From Nipponacmea schrenckii (Eukaryota; Mollusca; Gastropoda; Lottiidae), in the NCBI GenBank assembly GCA_030562195.1, contig CM060200.1, positions 31,721,023-31,785,022 of the forward strand: a stretch of 64,000 bases of DNA. The letters are read 5' to 3'. How positions within the stretch are numbered: the stretch's first letter is position 1; every line of letters begins with the position of its first letter. Of the stretch, positions 42,301-57,300 are shown one piece after another. Under the pieces are notes generated by a model. The model worked only from the letters and a program-made list of their open reading frames with translations, was not told where the DNA came from and searched no databases. The translations under genes and the position numbers were made by a program.

Positions 42301-45300
42301 AATATAAATATAATATTAATTTCTAATAATTTTTCAGATATAGGCATGAATTCAAATCGCAAGAACTATGGACTGAAATCAAGTTTGTTTTGAATAATTT
42401 TGCTACACCGTTTACTGAGCTTTTTGTGGTGAGTTGCTGATATAACAGTGTGTAATTAAAGCTTTGTCATCTAGCCTTTGAATTCTTAATGATTGTGTTG
42501 AATCATGAAGCTGAAGATAACATGAGAACATTTCTTATTTCACCAACCACATGCTGAGGAATGTTTTTATCTATTTTCTTCTCTTTGTTTCAGACATACC
42601 TAATTTATATATTACTTACATATTAATTTAACTTGGTTTTCCTTGTTTTCAGGCAACAATGGGGTTGGCTGAAACTCATGCTAATGATCCTGTTGCATTG
42701 AAAGTGATATTTAGTTCTATATTATTAATCTGCAAAATATTCTACAGTCTAAACTTTCAGGTAATACTTTTTGTGTATAAGGACTTATTTAATTTTCTGT
42801 TATTCTTCTTTATCCACAATTTGGAAATTTTGTCATATCAATGTCTTGTGTGAATACACATGGATGTATGTGATTGAACATGGATGAGTGCCTTTTTATG
42901 ATAAATCATGCACATCTGTCTTTGTTCAATAACACATGGATGTCTGCCTTTGTTCGATACCACATGGATGTCTGCCTTTGACTGATAACACATAGATGTC
43001 TGCCTTTGTCCGATAACACATAGATGTCTGCATTTGTTCAATAAGACATGGATGTCTGCCTTTGTCTTGAAAACAATTAGATGTGTCTCTTTGTCTGATA
43101 ACACATGAGATGAAGACTTTTGATAATAACATATGAATATTTACTCTTTATTTCCTTTGTTTAAATACTTGTAGGATTTACCTGAACATTTTGAAGATAA
43201 CATGTCAACCTGGATGACACATTTCTTAACACTACTGAGTACAGACAATAAAATACTACAGACAACAGTAAGTGTTATTTTCTACTGTTTTTATACGCCC
43301 ACATTATAATGTGGTCGTATATATTGTCGTCACCCCTGTCCGTATGTCCGTCCGTCCACAATTGCTTGTGAACGCAATATGTTCTATAGTTTTTGTCGGA
43401 TTTGAATGAAACTTGCTGTGATCATTTATATTGATGAGATCTCGGACAAGTTCGAAATTGGCAATTTTTCAATGAACGGTTTTTGAGTTATTGCACTTGA
43501 CTTAGTAAAAACGCGTCAAAATTGGCTTGTAAACGAGATAGAGACTACAGTTTTCATCGGATTTAAATGAAACTTTCTGTGATAATTAATATTGATGAGA
43601 TCTTGGACAAGTTCGAAATTGGTGATTTTTCAATGAACGGTTTTTGAGTTATTGCACTTGACTTAGCCAAAACGCGTTAAAATTGGCTTGTGAATGAGAT
43701 AGAGACGACAGTTTTCATCAGATTTGAATGATACTTGCTGTGATCATTTATATTGATGAGATCTTGGACAAGTTTGAAATTGGCGATTTTTCGATGAATG
43801 GTTTTTGAGTTATTGCACTTGACTTAGCCAAAACGCATCAAAATTGACTTGTGAACGCGATAGAGACTACAGTTTTCATCAGATTTGAATGAAACTTGCT
43901 ATGATCATTTATATTGATGAGATCTTGGTCAAGTTCGAAATTGGTGATTTTTAGATGACTGGTTTTTGAGTTATTGCGCTTGACTTAGTCAAAACGCCTC
44001 AAAATTGGCTTGTGAATGCGATAGAGATCACCATTTCCATTTGATTTGAATGAAATTTGGTGTTATCAATTATATTGATGAAGTCTTGGACAAGTTTGAT
44101 CATGACGATTTTTGGGTGAACGTTTTTTGAGTTATTGGCCTTGTCTAAGTCAAATTGCGTCGAAATAGACTTGTGAACATGATAGAGACATCAGTTTTCA
44201 TCTGATTGGAATGAAATTTAGTGTGATCATTATAGTTGATGTCATCTTGGTCAAGTTCGAAATTGACATTTAGATATACTGTTTTTTAGTTATTGCACTT
44301 GACTTAGTCAAAACGCGGCTTGTGATTGCAATAGACAATACAGTTTTCATCTGATTTTAATGAAATTTGGTGTGAACATTTATATTGACAAGAACTTGGA
44401 TTAGAGTTTTTGCCTGTGTTAAAACAGTAAATATATTTTAAAGTGGGCGTATCTTGCTAGGCAACCACTTTTTTTTAATTCTTGCATCTTTAAAGAAGAA
44501 TTGTAAAAGATGTTTTTTGGATCTTTTTAATGTACATTAATGAAAATTTACAACTTTTTAAGTTTTCTTAACAATGGCTTGTACTATCAGACCATTTATA
44601 TTCTATCAAAATGTGCCCCAATGAAAAGCAATCTTCATCCCTGTGTGGAAAAGATTTGACCAATAAGGGGATGTAATGACATTTTATGAAAATACCCACT
44701 TCATTGAGTATGATGTATACAACTTTGATTGTCTATTATTGTAGGATGAAGAAGAAGCAGGTCTGTTAGAACAAGTTAAATCACAGATCTGTGATAATGT
44801 TGCTCTGTTTGCTCAAAAATATGACGAGGAATTTTCAGCCCATTTACCAAGTTTTGTCACATCAACGTGGAATCTTTTAACCAGTACTGGTCAGCAAGTT
44901 AAATATGATCTGGTATGTGCCCCAGTTAATCTTAAATTTAGAACATGCATTCTTTTTATATGCTAGGTAGGTATGGGGTAAAGATGTTATTTGATATGTG
45001 TAGCTCTTGAATTTTATTCATTATTGAAGTCAAGGAAATAAATATTTTTGTTTTCAGTTAGTAAGTAATGCTATACAGTTTTTAGCCTCTGTTGCTGAAA
45101 GACCAGCCTATAAACATTTATTTGAAGATCCAGGAACACTAGCAAGTATCTGTGAAAAAGTTATAGTCCCAAATATACAATTAAGAGGTAAGATTAAGAT
45201 TTTCTTTGGCTCTTGTAGGTTTATCTGAAGTAGTATCCCAATGAAACAATGAAAATTTATTTCAATAAAATCTTTACCATCAATATGTCAAGCCTTTCTA

Positions 45301-48300
45301 GTTGGGTGGGGTCTGTCAGCCATTGTATACAGTTTATAGGCACTTACAGCTGGAGAGAGAAATGTCACTTTCACTTGTTGTTTTTCCCGGAAGTGATTGA
45401 GTTTCCTTGGTATTTTCCATGGACTATGCTGTGTTTGGGGTGTGCAATACATATTGGCATATTTTCATACTAAAAAATCACTTAGTATAAAAAAGAATTG
45501 AAAATACGTTGGAATCATTTCTTTTGGACATTAGTTTAGAATAAGCTTACTTCACTTAAATATACACTATAATATTTATTGCATTGGTCCAAAGTATTCT
45601 TAGGAACTGTTTACTTAATTTTTTTGATAGTTTGAATGAAATTCTAGTGTCCATACTACCTGTTTTTGCCTATAAATAAATGCTTGTTTTGAAATTGACT
45701 GCAAATGTGAGCAAATATCTAACATACCATAAGCTTGGTAGTGGTAGAATATTTGTGATCTTTCATTGTCATTGAGTTATGTAGTGTAATATTTTCATTA
45801 TCAAATTAATTGATGGAGATATCAACAATGTATTAAGTGCTATATTGATTTAGTGGCTGATGAAGAATTATTTGAAGATAATGCTGAAGAGTATATCAGA
45901 AGAGATATTGAAGGCTCAGGTAGGCATGCGAAATACAAGTTCTTCTTATTATAAGGATTTCGAAAATCGAGCTTCCATTTGCAACCTATTTTTCCTGATT
46001 GTAATTTGTAAATTTCATTCATCATTAAAGATATTGATAATGTACTAATGTCCATCTATAAAAACAGTTTTTAGATATTTAACTATAATTATATAGATGT
46101 TGATACACGAAGAAGATCAGCATGTGATTTAGTACAAGCGTTAAGTAAATCATTTGAAGGTCCAGTGATCGAAAATTTCTCAAAATACGTCCAGGGTTTA
46201 TTAGCTGTAAGTACATATCTTAATTTCACAAGTTTTTCTGTATTGAAATGTATAATTAGGTTAAGTATTGGATGCTCATGAAATATGATAGTTCTGTGTA
46301 CTACAGACTGAATCAAAATCTTTTGCTATAGGAAATTAAAAGATAGAAAGCCTTATGATGTCAATTCTATGTAAATGCAGAAAAGTGATAGGTAAAACAC
46401 AATTTTTAATTGTTTTTTTTGCAAAGTTAATGATTGGTATTTTAGGAGTACAGTGCTAATCCAGCTGGTAACTGGAGAAGTAAAGATGCCGCTATATATT
46501 TAGTAACATCATTAGCAGCTAAAGGACAAACTCAAAAGGTACAAAAAACATTCCTCAGACATCCCCCCAAATATTTTTTTTATTTGTTTTCTGGGCTCTT
46601 TGGAGCCTTAGTGGCTCAGGGAGTTAGACGTTTGCTCACTAACCTGAGAGTTCAATCCCAGCAAAGGTTGAGATGAACAGTCAAATTTTTCAACCTGAAT
46701 TAGTCATGTTAGTGATACAGGTCTGATGGACTGACATAAAAAAAGGGTCGAGTCATTCAAATGGGAATAAACTTAGGCACCTTGTTCTACAGGCTGTGCA
46801 TGTTAAAGATTTTTTCGAGAGTTGAAATTAGCCAAAAGAGAAGGCTTATGCCACTGGTGAAATATCCCTCATGGCACCATGCATGGCATTGCCCTTCTTC
46901 ATTAGCCCATGAGGTGCTGAAATGTAGGCATAAAGCTCCATACATTTCATTGTTTTCTGGGCTCATTTGACTCATGTAGAGATGAATTACCTCCAATGGA
47001 TTTAATTCAGATGTTTTCATATCTTTTAAAATGATGTAGCAAATAAGAAATAGTCAATAATATTTTGAATTGAATTGCTTATTTGGCATTATTTTAATCA
47101 GCATGTTGATACAGGTTGCAGCTCTCAAGGCATCTTGTGTTTGAATTTAACCAAGAGATTAAACCTAGGTTTTTTCAGGTATATTATCGTAAAACATTAT
47201 CGAATTATTAATTTTGTTGACAGCAAGGTGTTACACAAACTAGTGGTCTAGTTAATATGACTGAATTTTTTGAAAACCAAATTTTACCTGATTTACAATC
47301 TGCTAATGGTAAGTCAGAACACTTCAGATATAACATTGATATTTCCCCCCAAAAAGATACATTGTTCTTTCAACTCGAACTACAGCAATTTCTTCAGTAT
47401 ATATTTACAGTTCTAAGACTTTCTTTTCAAAGCCCTTTTTGGAACTTTTATCTGAATTTTGAGTAAGAACTAGTTAAAACCTTATACATTGATTTAATTT
47501 TAAATATTCATAATAGTTTTTGTAGATACTTTTGTATAATATTGATCTCTTTATAGCAAATGAAGTACCAATATTAAAGGCAGATGCATTGAAATATTTA
47601 ATGGTATTCAGAAACCAGGTAAATTATTTTGTCTATTTGTTGTAATCTAGCACCTTATTGTGTGGTTGATGTTCTTAAAGTTTTTGCATGCTTGTTACCT
47701 AATGAAAATCTTTATTAAATGCATTATTCTATGGTTGATTTTCTGAATAATTGCTAATTTTGTATTATTTAAGTTACCCAAAACAGCATTGATTACTGGT
47801 TTACCATGTTTAGTGAATTTATTAACATCAGATTCGAATGTTGTCCATACATACTCTGCTCATTGTTTAGAGAGGTTATTGATGGTAAAAGATGCCACTG
47901 GCGGAGCTGCGTGAGTTGATTTTAGTCTTGATTTTGTGTGTCAGACTGTTTCTGATATTAAATTAATGGTATAGTTCATAGTAATTGTAAAATCTTCATT
48001 TATTATAAAATTCTATTGATGTCGACCATTCAGTGAGGCATTGATTTAAAGTATAATAAGGAATTTATTTTTCAGTGTTACAATAGCAGACGTCCAGCCT
48101 CTCGCCGGAAATTTAATGACTAATCTATTTTTAACCATGGAGAAGCCTGGTTCCACAGAAAATGAATATGTTATGAAAGGTTTGCTTACAATTTTATTGA
48201 ATTACTTTCTATATTCTATTCAAAATATACACTTCAATTAACCAATTATCTTAGCAAAACACCATTTAGCATTTACCATTTAGCAGACAACTTACTATTA

Positions 48301-51300
48301 AGCTGTCCTTCTGCTAAAGTTACATTTTGATTTTACCAGTAATTTGTAAAATATGAACTTGAATTTGTGATAATTATATTTTGCAGCTGTTATGAGAACA
48401 ATGTCGTTACTTCAAGAGAATATAGTCCCTATGGTTCCTAATATATTAAAAAGTTTAACAGGAAAATTACTGTTAGTCAGTAAGGTTAGCTATATTTGGG
48501 AGTATTGATTCAATTAGAGGCCAATATTATGACATAAAGAGGAAAAAAGGATTTGATGGGTTCTATTGCACACATACATCCTTAGTCATTTTCTTTCGAT
48601 ATTTGTATGAGTTAAACTAATATAGTTTCTATTACTGTATTTTTAGTAACACAGAATAAAATATAAAAGAGATTTTTGAGATATTAAAGCATTGCTTTAT
48701 TGCTAGTAATCATGTGAATTGATTTTCCTGATTAATGTTTCAGAATCCAAGTAAACCGCATTTCAACCATTATTTATTTGAATGTTTATGTGTGGCAATA
48801 AGAACAACGTGTAAAACACAGCGAGAAATGGTGACCAGTTTTGAAGAAGTCTTATTTACACCTTTTACTGATATATTACAAGCTGATGTCCAAGGTAAAT
48901 TGTCATTTTTTTTTTTAGTAAGCCATTGGTTCAGTGAGTCACATGCTTTCTCAGTTGAGTCACAATGTAAACTGGAGATTTTTCAAACCATTTCCCTTTT
49001 CAGAAGTGATGAATCTGCCTTTTCATATACCAAATCTATAAATGTTTTACATATATCAAAATAATTTTAACACAATATATGATATATTATCATTACTGTG
49101 CTAAAACAATTTCATGAAATTTTATGTTTCTTTTTACAGAATTCATCCCATATGTGTTTCAAATTCTGTCTCTTCTGATAGAGTTACATACAGACAGTGT
49201 TCCACCATCTTATATGGCGTTGTTTCCACATTTATTGGCTCCAGTATTGTGGGAACGCCCAGGCAACATACCACCATTAGTCAGATTGCTGCAGTCTTTT
49301 ATAGAGAGAGGTGCTAAACAAATAGAACCAGAAAAAATAGTAGGTTTATATTACCACTTGTACTTTCTGTGCTCTAAATCTCACATATTGTCCATTGTTA
49401 TATTAAGGGTAATTGAATATATGTATGTAGGAAGCACACTTTGTTGACTCAGATGTATTTTCTAGTTGTCAGTATATATTTATCAAAAGAGAATTGATTA
49501 ACCTATTTAATGATATTTTCAGATGAATTTTTATACGCCAACATAGTGATTATTTTTTAATTAACAGCTTTTGATTTATTGCCCTTGACTTAGTCAGAAC
49601 ACGTCGTAATTGGCTTGTGAATGCGATAGAGACTACAGTTTTCATTAAGTTAGTAAAAACATGTCAAAATTTGTTTGCAGTTTTTATCCGATTTCAATAA
49701 AGATTTGGTGTGATCATTTATAATAAGATCTTGGTCAAGCTTGAAATTAACAATTTTTCTATAAACAGTTTTTGAGTTATTGCCCTTAGAAAAAAATGCG
49801 TCAAAATTAATGTGTGAACACGACAGCTTTTATTGGATTAAATTAAATTTGGTTTGATCATTTAAATTGATCAAGTTGTTGATCAAGTTTGATTCTTGAC
49901 ATTTTTGATGAACACATTTTGGGTCATTGCCCAAGAATTAGTAAAAAGATGTCAAAATTTGTTTTGAGACTTTAGTTTTTATACGCCCACATGGAAATGT
50001 GGACGTATATTGCCGTCGCCCCCGTCCGTCCACATTTGTTGTATCCACAATAGAGGCTACAGTTTTTATCCGATCTTAATAAAACTTGGTATACATGTAT
50101 ATATTGATGATATCTCGGTCAAGTTCAAAAATGAAAATTATCGAATGAACGGTTTTTGAGTTATTGCCCTTGACTTAGTAAAAACGCGTCAAATTTGGGT
50201 TGTATCCACGATAGAGGCTACAGTTTTTATCCGATCTTAATGAAACTTGGTATACATGTATATATTGATGATATCTCAGTCAAGTTCGAAAAATGGAAAT
50301 TATCGAATCAACGGATTTTGAGTTATTGCTATGACTAAGTAAAAACGCGTCAAATTTGGGTTGTATCCACGATAGAGGCTACAGTTTTTATCTGATCTTA
50401 ATGAAACTTGGTATACATGTATATATTGATGATATCTCTGTCAAGTTCAAAAATGGAAATTATCGAATGAACGGATTTTGAGTTATTGCCCTTGACTTAG
50501 TAAAAACGCGTCAAATTTGGGTTGTATCCACGATAGAGGCTACAGTTTTTATCCGATCTTAATGAAACTTGGTATACATGTATATATTAAGGATATCTCG
50601 GTCAAGTTCGAAAATGGAAATTATCGAATCAACGGATTTTGAGTTATTGCCCTTGACTTAGTAAAAACGCGTCAAATTTGGGTTGTATCCACGATAGAGG
50701 CTACAGTTTTTATCTGATCTTAATGAAACTTGGTATACATATAGTGATGATATCTCGGTCAAGTTCAAAAATGGAAATTATCGAATGAACGGATTTTGAG
50801 TTATTGCCCTTGACTTAGTAAAAACGCGTCAAATTTGAGTTGTATCCAAGATAGAGGCTAAAGTTTTTATCCAATCTTAATGAAACTTGGTATGCATGTA
50901 TGGAAATTATCGAAAGAACAGATTTTTATACGCGCACATGAATATCTGGACGTATATTGTCGTTGCCCCTGTCCGTCGGTCTCGGTCCGTCAACATTAGT
51001 TGTAGACGCTTTAGAAGCTACAATTTTATATGGATTTTAATGAAACTTAGTATGAGCATTGGTATTGATAAGACGGCAGTTAAGTTCGATTTGGATAATT
51101 TTTAGATAAACAGTTTTTGAGTTATTGCCCCTGCCTCTATATTTGTTGTAGACACAATAGAAGCTACAATTTTCAATGGATTTTAATGAAACTTGGTGTG
51201 AGCATTGGAATTGATAAGACGGAGGTCAACTCCAGTTTGAAGATTTTCAATGAACTGTTTTGAGTTAATTGCCATTGACTTCGTGAAATTGCGTCAAGAT

Positions 51301-54300
51301 TCCATTGTGGTTTCTATTGAAGCTTTAATTTTCAAAAGATTTTGATGGAACTTGGTGTAAGCATCGGAATAGATAAGACATTAGTCAAGTTTGAATTTCC
51401 GACTTTTTTAATGAATGGTTTTTGATTTATTGTCCTTGACTTAGTAATATTGCATCAAAAATATTTGTAGTTGCAAAATAAGCTACAATTTTTTGATAGA
51501 TTTGATGAAACTTGGTATGAGTATTGAAATAGATAAGATGTGGTTAAGTTTCAATTTGACGATTTTCCATAAACAGTTTTTTAGTTTTTGCCCTTGACTT
51601 CAATATCCATTTAGCTCAATTTATTTTTCAAATTCAATGCTGCCAGTGGGCGTATGTTACCTTGCCTGGCAAGCTATCTTTACTATATAATGTCATCAAT
51701 ATGCCATATACTAATATTTATATATCACCTATATTGTAGAATGGATTATTAGGTATCTTCCAGAAATTAATTGCCAGTAAATCTAATGATCATGAAGGAT
51801 TTTATCTTCTCAATGCTATCATTGAATTTATGCCAGTGTAAGTAAATTTTATACTAAAATATTTTCCTTTTGTTATGAAGTGCTTTAAACAAAAACTATT
51901 ATTGCTATGAGCGTTTGCTCGGTAGATTTCATTTATGACCTCTTCTCTGGATCAGTTAGTTTGCTAAGAGCATTTAGGGATTTACTGTACATGTAGCTCT
52001 AAAGGTAGAATATTCAATTGATGAAGCAATAGCTATTTTTGCAAAAATTTGATATATTTGATATCACTTGATCATGGTTTGGTAATTATTTATTCATGTT
52101 TTTTTTCAGTGAAATTGTTAAGGATTATTTAAAACAAGTATTTATTTTGATATTCCAACGTTTACAAAGTTCAAAGACAACAAAGTATATCAAGAGTAAG
52201 TATGGTTTATTGATCCAGTTTCAATCTGGAGCTGTCAATTGTGATATTGAGAGGGATTTATTTTTGCAGATAAAACAATGCATGGGACAGAGCTTAAGTC
52301 ACTGTTGTGGCTAGATATCCCTTGTTTCACATTGCATAGGTTTGTCTACTTGGACCATAAGAAGGTAAAATTGAGAAGTTTTTTTTTTAAATGTGTTATC
52401 CAAAAATGAAATTCCTGCAGTTTGAATACAGATATTATAGATATTATAGATTTTACAATTTCTACAAGATAGAAATCTAAATGTTTTGTGCATATTCCCA
52501 CATTTCCAAGTCAGTCTTGGCATTGGGCATTATTTATGCCATGTAATATATACATATATGCTATTATTGCCTTTGTTTGTTGTAGGTGTGTTGATATTTT
52601 TCTCCTTGTATGCTATCAAGTTTGGAGCATCTAATTTAATAGAAATGATTGATACTATACAACCAAAGTAAGTATTCACTGGAAACTCATAGTCATTTAC
52701 TATTTACTGAAACTTATTGCGCACATTGTTTTATTATACGCCCACATGAATATGTGGACATATATTGCCCCTATCCATTGGTCTGTTAACATTTGTTGTA
52801 GACACTAGAAGCTACAATTTTCTACAGATTTTGATGAAACTTGGTGTAAGCATTGGAATTGATAAGATGGAGGTCAACTTCAAATTTTAAGATTTTTCAT
52901 TGAACATTTTTTGAGTTATTTCCCTTGACTAAAAAGTAGAATCATGTCAAAATTTTATTGTTGATGCAATAGAAGCTTCAATTTTCAATGGATTTATATG
53001 AAAATAGGTGTGGTTATTGCCATTGAATGTTTTGAGTTATTGCCCAATTTATTATTCAAATTCAATACTGCCAGTGGGCATATATTACCTTGCCTAGCAA
53101 GTTATCTTAATATTATTTGTGTTTTTCTTTTTGATTTATTTTACATGTTGTTTTTATAAATTCTTTAGGATGTTTTCAATGGTGGTAGAAAGACTATATT
53201 TACAAGATCTACAAAAGATTTCAGGAACCGTTGAAAAGAAGATTTGTGCTGTTGGTGTAACTAAAATGTTAACAGAAACTCCTGTTATGATAAACGGGGA
53301 TTACGCCCCTTTATGGTATGTGATATTATTCTGATTAGGTACACAATAAATACATTGATAGATTTCAGATAGGAATAAGCAGAATCATTCAAGGGTAGAC
53401 TGGAACAACTGTTAACTACAGAATACAATCTTCAACAAATGACATTGACCTCATTGTGACTTTTTCACTGACATGGACAAAATTATCAAGGTCTAGTCGG
53501 TGGAATAGGAGAGTAAACTGAGGCTCTGTCTGCTACAGACATTTTAAATGTCCCTTGACAGTTGGAATACTCAAATAAGAATAGGTACTGCTTTCTAGTG
53601 CTCACACAAATAATCGATTAATAGTATTCAAAGCTGTTTTTGCGAATATTCGAATCGGATTTTACTATTCGATTATTCGTCAATAAACAAGATTAAATGA
53701 TAATACATTCGGACGTTTTGAAAACTCCCCTTTGAATAACATTGTCTGTATAACAGCAGTCAAACTAATATGCCGTCTAATGCAAGAGTTTTGTTTAGAA
53801 ATGTTTAACTTTAAATAAATCACCCCAAACTGCTACTGATGTTTCAAAATTGAACTTAAATTCCGACACAATAGTTTTTGATTACCACTGTTGGTTATCC
53901 TAGTTCTAAGGTTACAAATGTGCGTTGTAAAATCTACTTAGACGAACCGACCCCGATATAGGACGAATCAACCGGAATCAATTTGTTCATATCAAACCGC
54001 AGTGCAATACAGTTTTTAAGAATTAAACATTCAGTTTTCTATCCAAACGTAGACAAACAACTATCCGTGGATCTATTTTAATCTCATGCCTGGAAGTACA
54101 GACCACTTTGGTTAGCACAAGATTATGAAGAGTAATTTTGTTAACTGCTTTTTACGCAATTTATTAGGATTTATTTCGACATAATCCCTGTACCAAGTTA
54201 TGTATAGATTGTGTTGTCAAGTCTCTCAGCGTCGCATCTCGTTTATATAACTAGTGCTGGATAATCAAAGTATTTAACTTTTGATTAGCTGGTGTAAATA

Positions 54301-57300
54301 GAAACATGTAATTATCCAATCAGATGAAAGAAGGATCACTTCGGATGGTTTTCTGTTATTTTGGTACTTCGATTTTTTTATCAATTAGAACTGAATACGT
54401 TTTTATACGTCCACAATTGCTCGTAAACACTCTACACGGTGTAATTCTTGACGGATTTAGATGAAACTTAATATGAGTGTTTATGATCACGCAAGGATGA
54501 ACCCTATTGAAAATCAGCGAAATCGGAAAAAAATTAGTATGAGTTTGTGCCCTTGTTCTTGAATGGCTCGTAAACACTCTACAAAGTGCAATTCTTGACC
54601 GATTTTGATGAAACTTGGTGTGAGAGTATGTTATAACTCAAGGATAAACCCTATCGAAAATCAGCGAAATCGAAAAACATTTAGTATGAGTTATTGCCCT
54701 TGTTCTTGAAAACGCGTTCAATTTTAGCTTGTAAACACTCTTGAGAGAACAATTCTTAATGGATTTTGATGAAACTTGGCTTGAGTATTTGTTATCACCC
54801 AAGGATGAAACCTATTGAAAACCAGTAAAATCGAAAAAAATTTAATATCAGTTATTGCCCTTGTTTTTGAAAACGCGTTCAATTTTTAGCTTGTAAACAC
54901 TCTACAAAGCACAGTTATTGACCGATTTTGACGAAACTTGCTGAAATTGTTAAATATCACCCAAGAATGAACCCTTTTGAAAATAGCACATATCGAAATA
55001 TATTTGATAGGAATTATTGCCCTTGTTCTATAAAATGTGTTGGATTTTTGCCTTGTAAACACTCTACAAGTCACAATTCTTGAGCGATTTTGACATAACT
55101 TGGCATGAGTATTTGTAATCACCTAAGGATGAACCCTATTGAAATTCAGTTAAATCGAAAAATATTTAGTATCAGTTATTGCCCTTGTGTTTGAAAACGC
55201 GTTCAATTTTAGCTTGTAAGCACTCTAGAAAGAATAATTCTTAATGGATTTTGATAAAACTTGGCTTGAGTATTTGTTTTTACCCAACGATGAACCTTAT
55301 TGAAAATCAAATAAATCGAAATATATTTAGTGTCAGTTATTGCCCTTGTGTTTGAAAACGGGTTTAACTATTTGGCTAATAAACACTCTAGAAGGTACAA
55401 TTCATGACCAATGTTGACAAAACTCACTGAAATTGTTGGATATCGCAAGGGATGAGCCTAATTGAAAATTAAAAATATCAAAATATATCTAATATGAATT
55501 ATTGCCCTTGTTCTTTTAAACGCGTTCAATTTTTGTCTCGTAAACACTCTACATGGCACAATTCTTGATGGATTTCTTTGAAACTTGGTGTGAGAGTGTG
55601 TTATAACTCAAGGATTAACCCTATTGAAAATCAGCGCTCTACAAGTCACAATTCTTGAGCGATTTTGACATAACTTGGCATGAGTATTTGTAATCACCTA
55701 AGGATGAACCCTATTGAAATTCAGTTAAATCGAAAAAAAATTTAGTATGAGTTACTGCCCTTGTTTTTGAAAACGCATTCAATTTTAGCTTGTAAACACT
55801 CTAGAAAGAACTATTCTGAATGGATTTTGATTAACTTTGGCTTGAGTATTTGTTTTTACCCAAGGATGAACCCTATTATAAATCAAATAAATAGAAATAT
55901 ATTTAGTGTCAGTTATAGCCCTTGTTCTTGAAAACGCGTTCAATTTTAGCTTGTAAACACTCTAGAAAGAACAATTTTTAATGGATTTTGATGTAACTTG
56001 GCTGGAGTATTTGTTGTCTCCCAAGGATGAACTCTATTGAAAATCGAAAAATATTTAGTACAAGTTATTGACCTTGTTTTTGAAAACGCGTTCAATTTAA
56101 TTCGTAAACACTCTAGAAAGAACAATTTTGAATGGATTTTGATGAAACTTGGCTTTAGTATTTGTTTTCTCACAAGGATAAACCCTATTGAAAATCAGAA
56201 AAATCGAAAAATATTTAGTGTCAGTTATAGCGCCTGTTTTCAAAAACGCTTTCAACTTTTGGCTTGTGAACACTCTAAACATTCCTTTTTGACAAAACTC
56301 GCTGAAATTGTTTAATATCAACCAAGGATGAGCCTTATTAAGAATTAAAAATATCAAAATATTATTAAGGGTGAACCCTATTGCAAATCATAAAAATACC
56401 CAAAAATATTTAATGAGTTGTTATTAGGTACAATTCTTGACAGTTTTTAATGAAACTAGAGACCCTAGAAAAAAATAGGTTGGAAGGTTGAATATTTCAT
56501 TCCACTTATTGTAACCTTACTGAAAAGTTTTTATTTGAAATAAATGCTGCCAGTGGGCGTATATTACCTTGCCTGGCAAGCTATCTTATTCCATTGTTTA
56601 CCAGCTTTATTGTTCCTCAAAACGCAACCGGCATGTAATAAATAATAATTGTATATCATGAAATACCCTTTCAAAGCGAGGTATTTATAGTACTGTACTT
56701 AAATCTGTATTGCAAGAGAGAAAACCGGCAAATTTTACCAATATTAAAACTGATTTTTCAATGCAATTTTTTAGTTGAAAATGTCGTCGATTAATCGAAT
56801 GCAAATCAAATTATGCCGTCGAATAGTATAAATCACTATTCGTGTGAGCACTACTGCTTTCATCGCAGAATTACCTTCATTGCACACTGCATTTATTAAC
56901 ATATTAGGTGCATAAGAGTAGGACGTAAATTCCACTTGTGCTCAATAAATCCCAGGAGTAGTATAACATAAAATTTTCTGTTATTGAATGTGATCTCTAA
57001 ATGTCTCTCTAGGAATAAAACACTGTATACTGTTTTTCATTACATTCTAAATCTGATACTTTGTGTTTTCAGGCCCCAATTATTACAGGGATTAATTGGT
57101 TTATTTGAACTACCAGAAGATGACACTGTACCAGAAGATGAACATTTCATAGAAGTTGATGACACACCTGGTAGGTAAAAAAAAACATTATTATAGTTTT
57201 TATCACTGGTACCTTTCACAGCTGATGCACAAAATCCTTTCCTCTTGATAACATCCATACCTTTTCATTTATACTATTTCTCTTAGGTTATCAGACAGCC

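Noticed and set aside
42838..43132. Repetitive ORFs in CSE1L intron 6
   Set aside because: They translate a 28-bp minisatellite.
46605..46675. tRNA gene
   Set aside because: A and B boxes are present but stems do not pair and the sequence continues into a SINE body with flanking target duplications.
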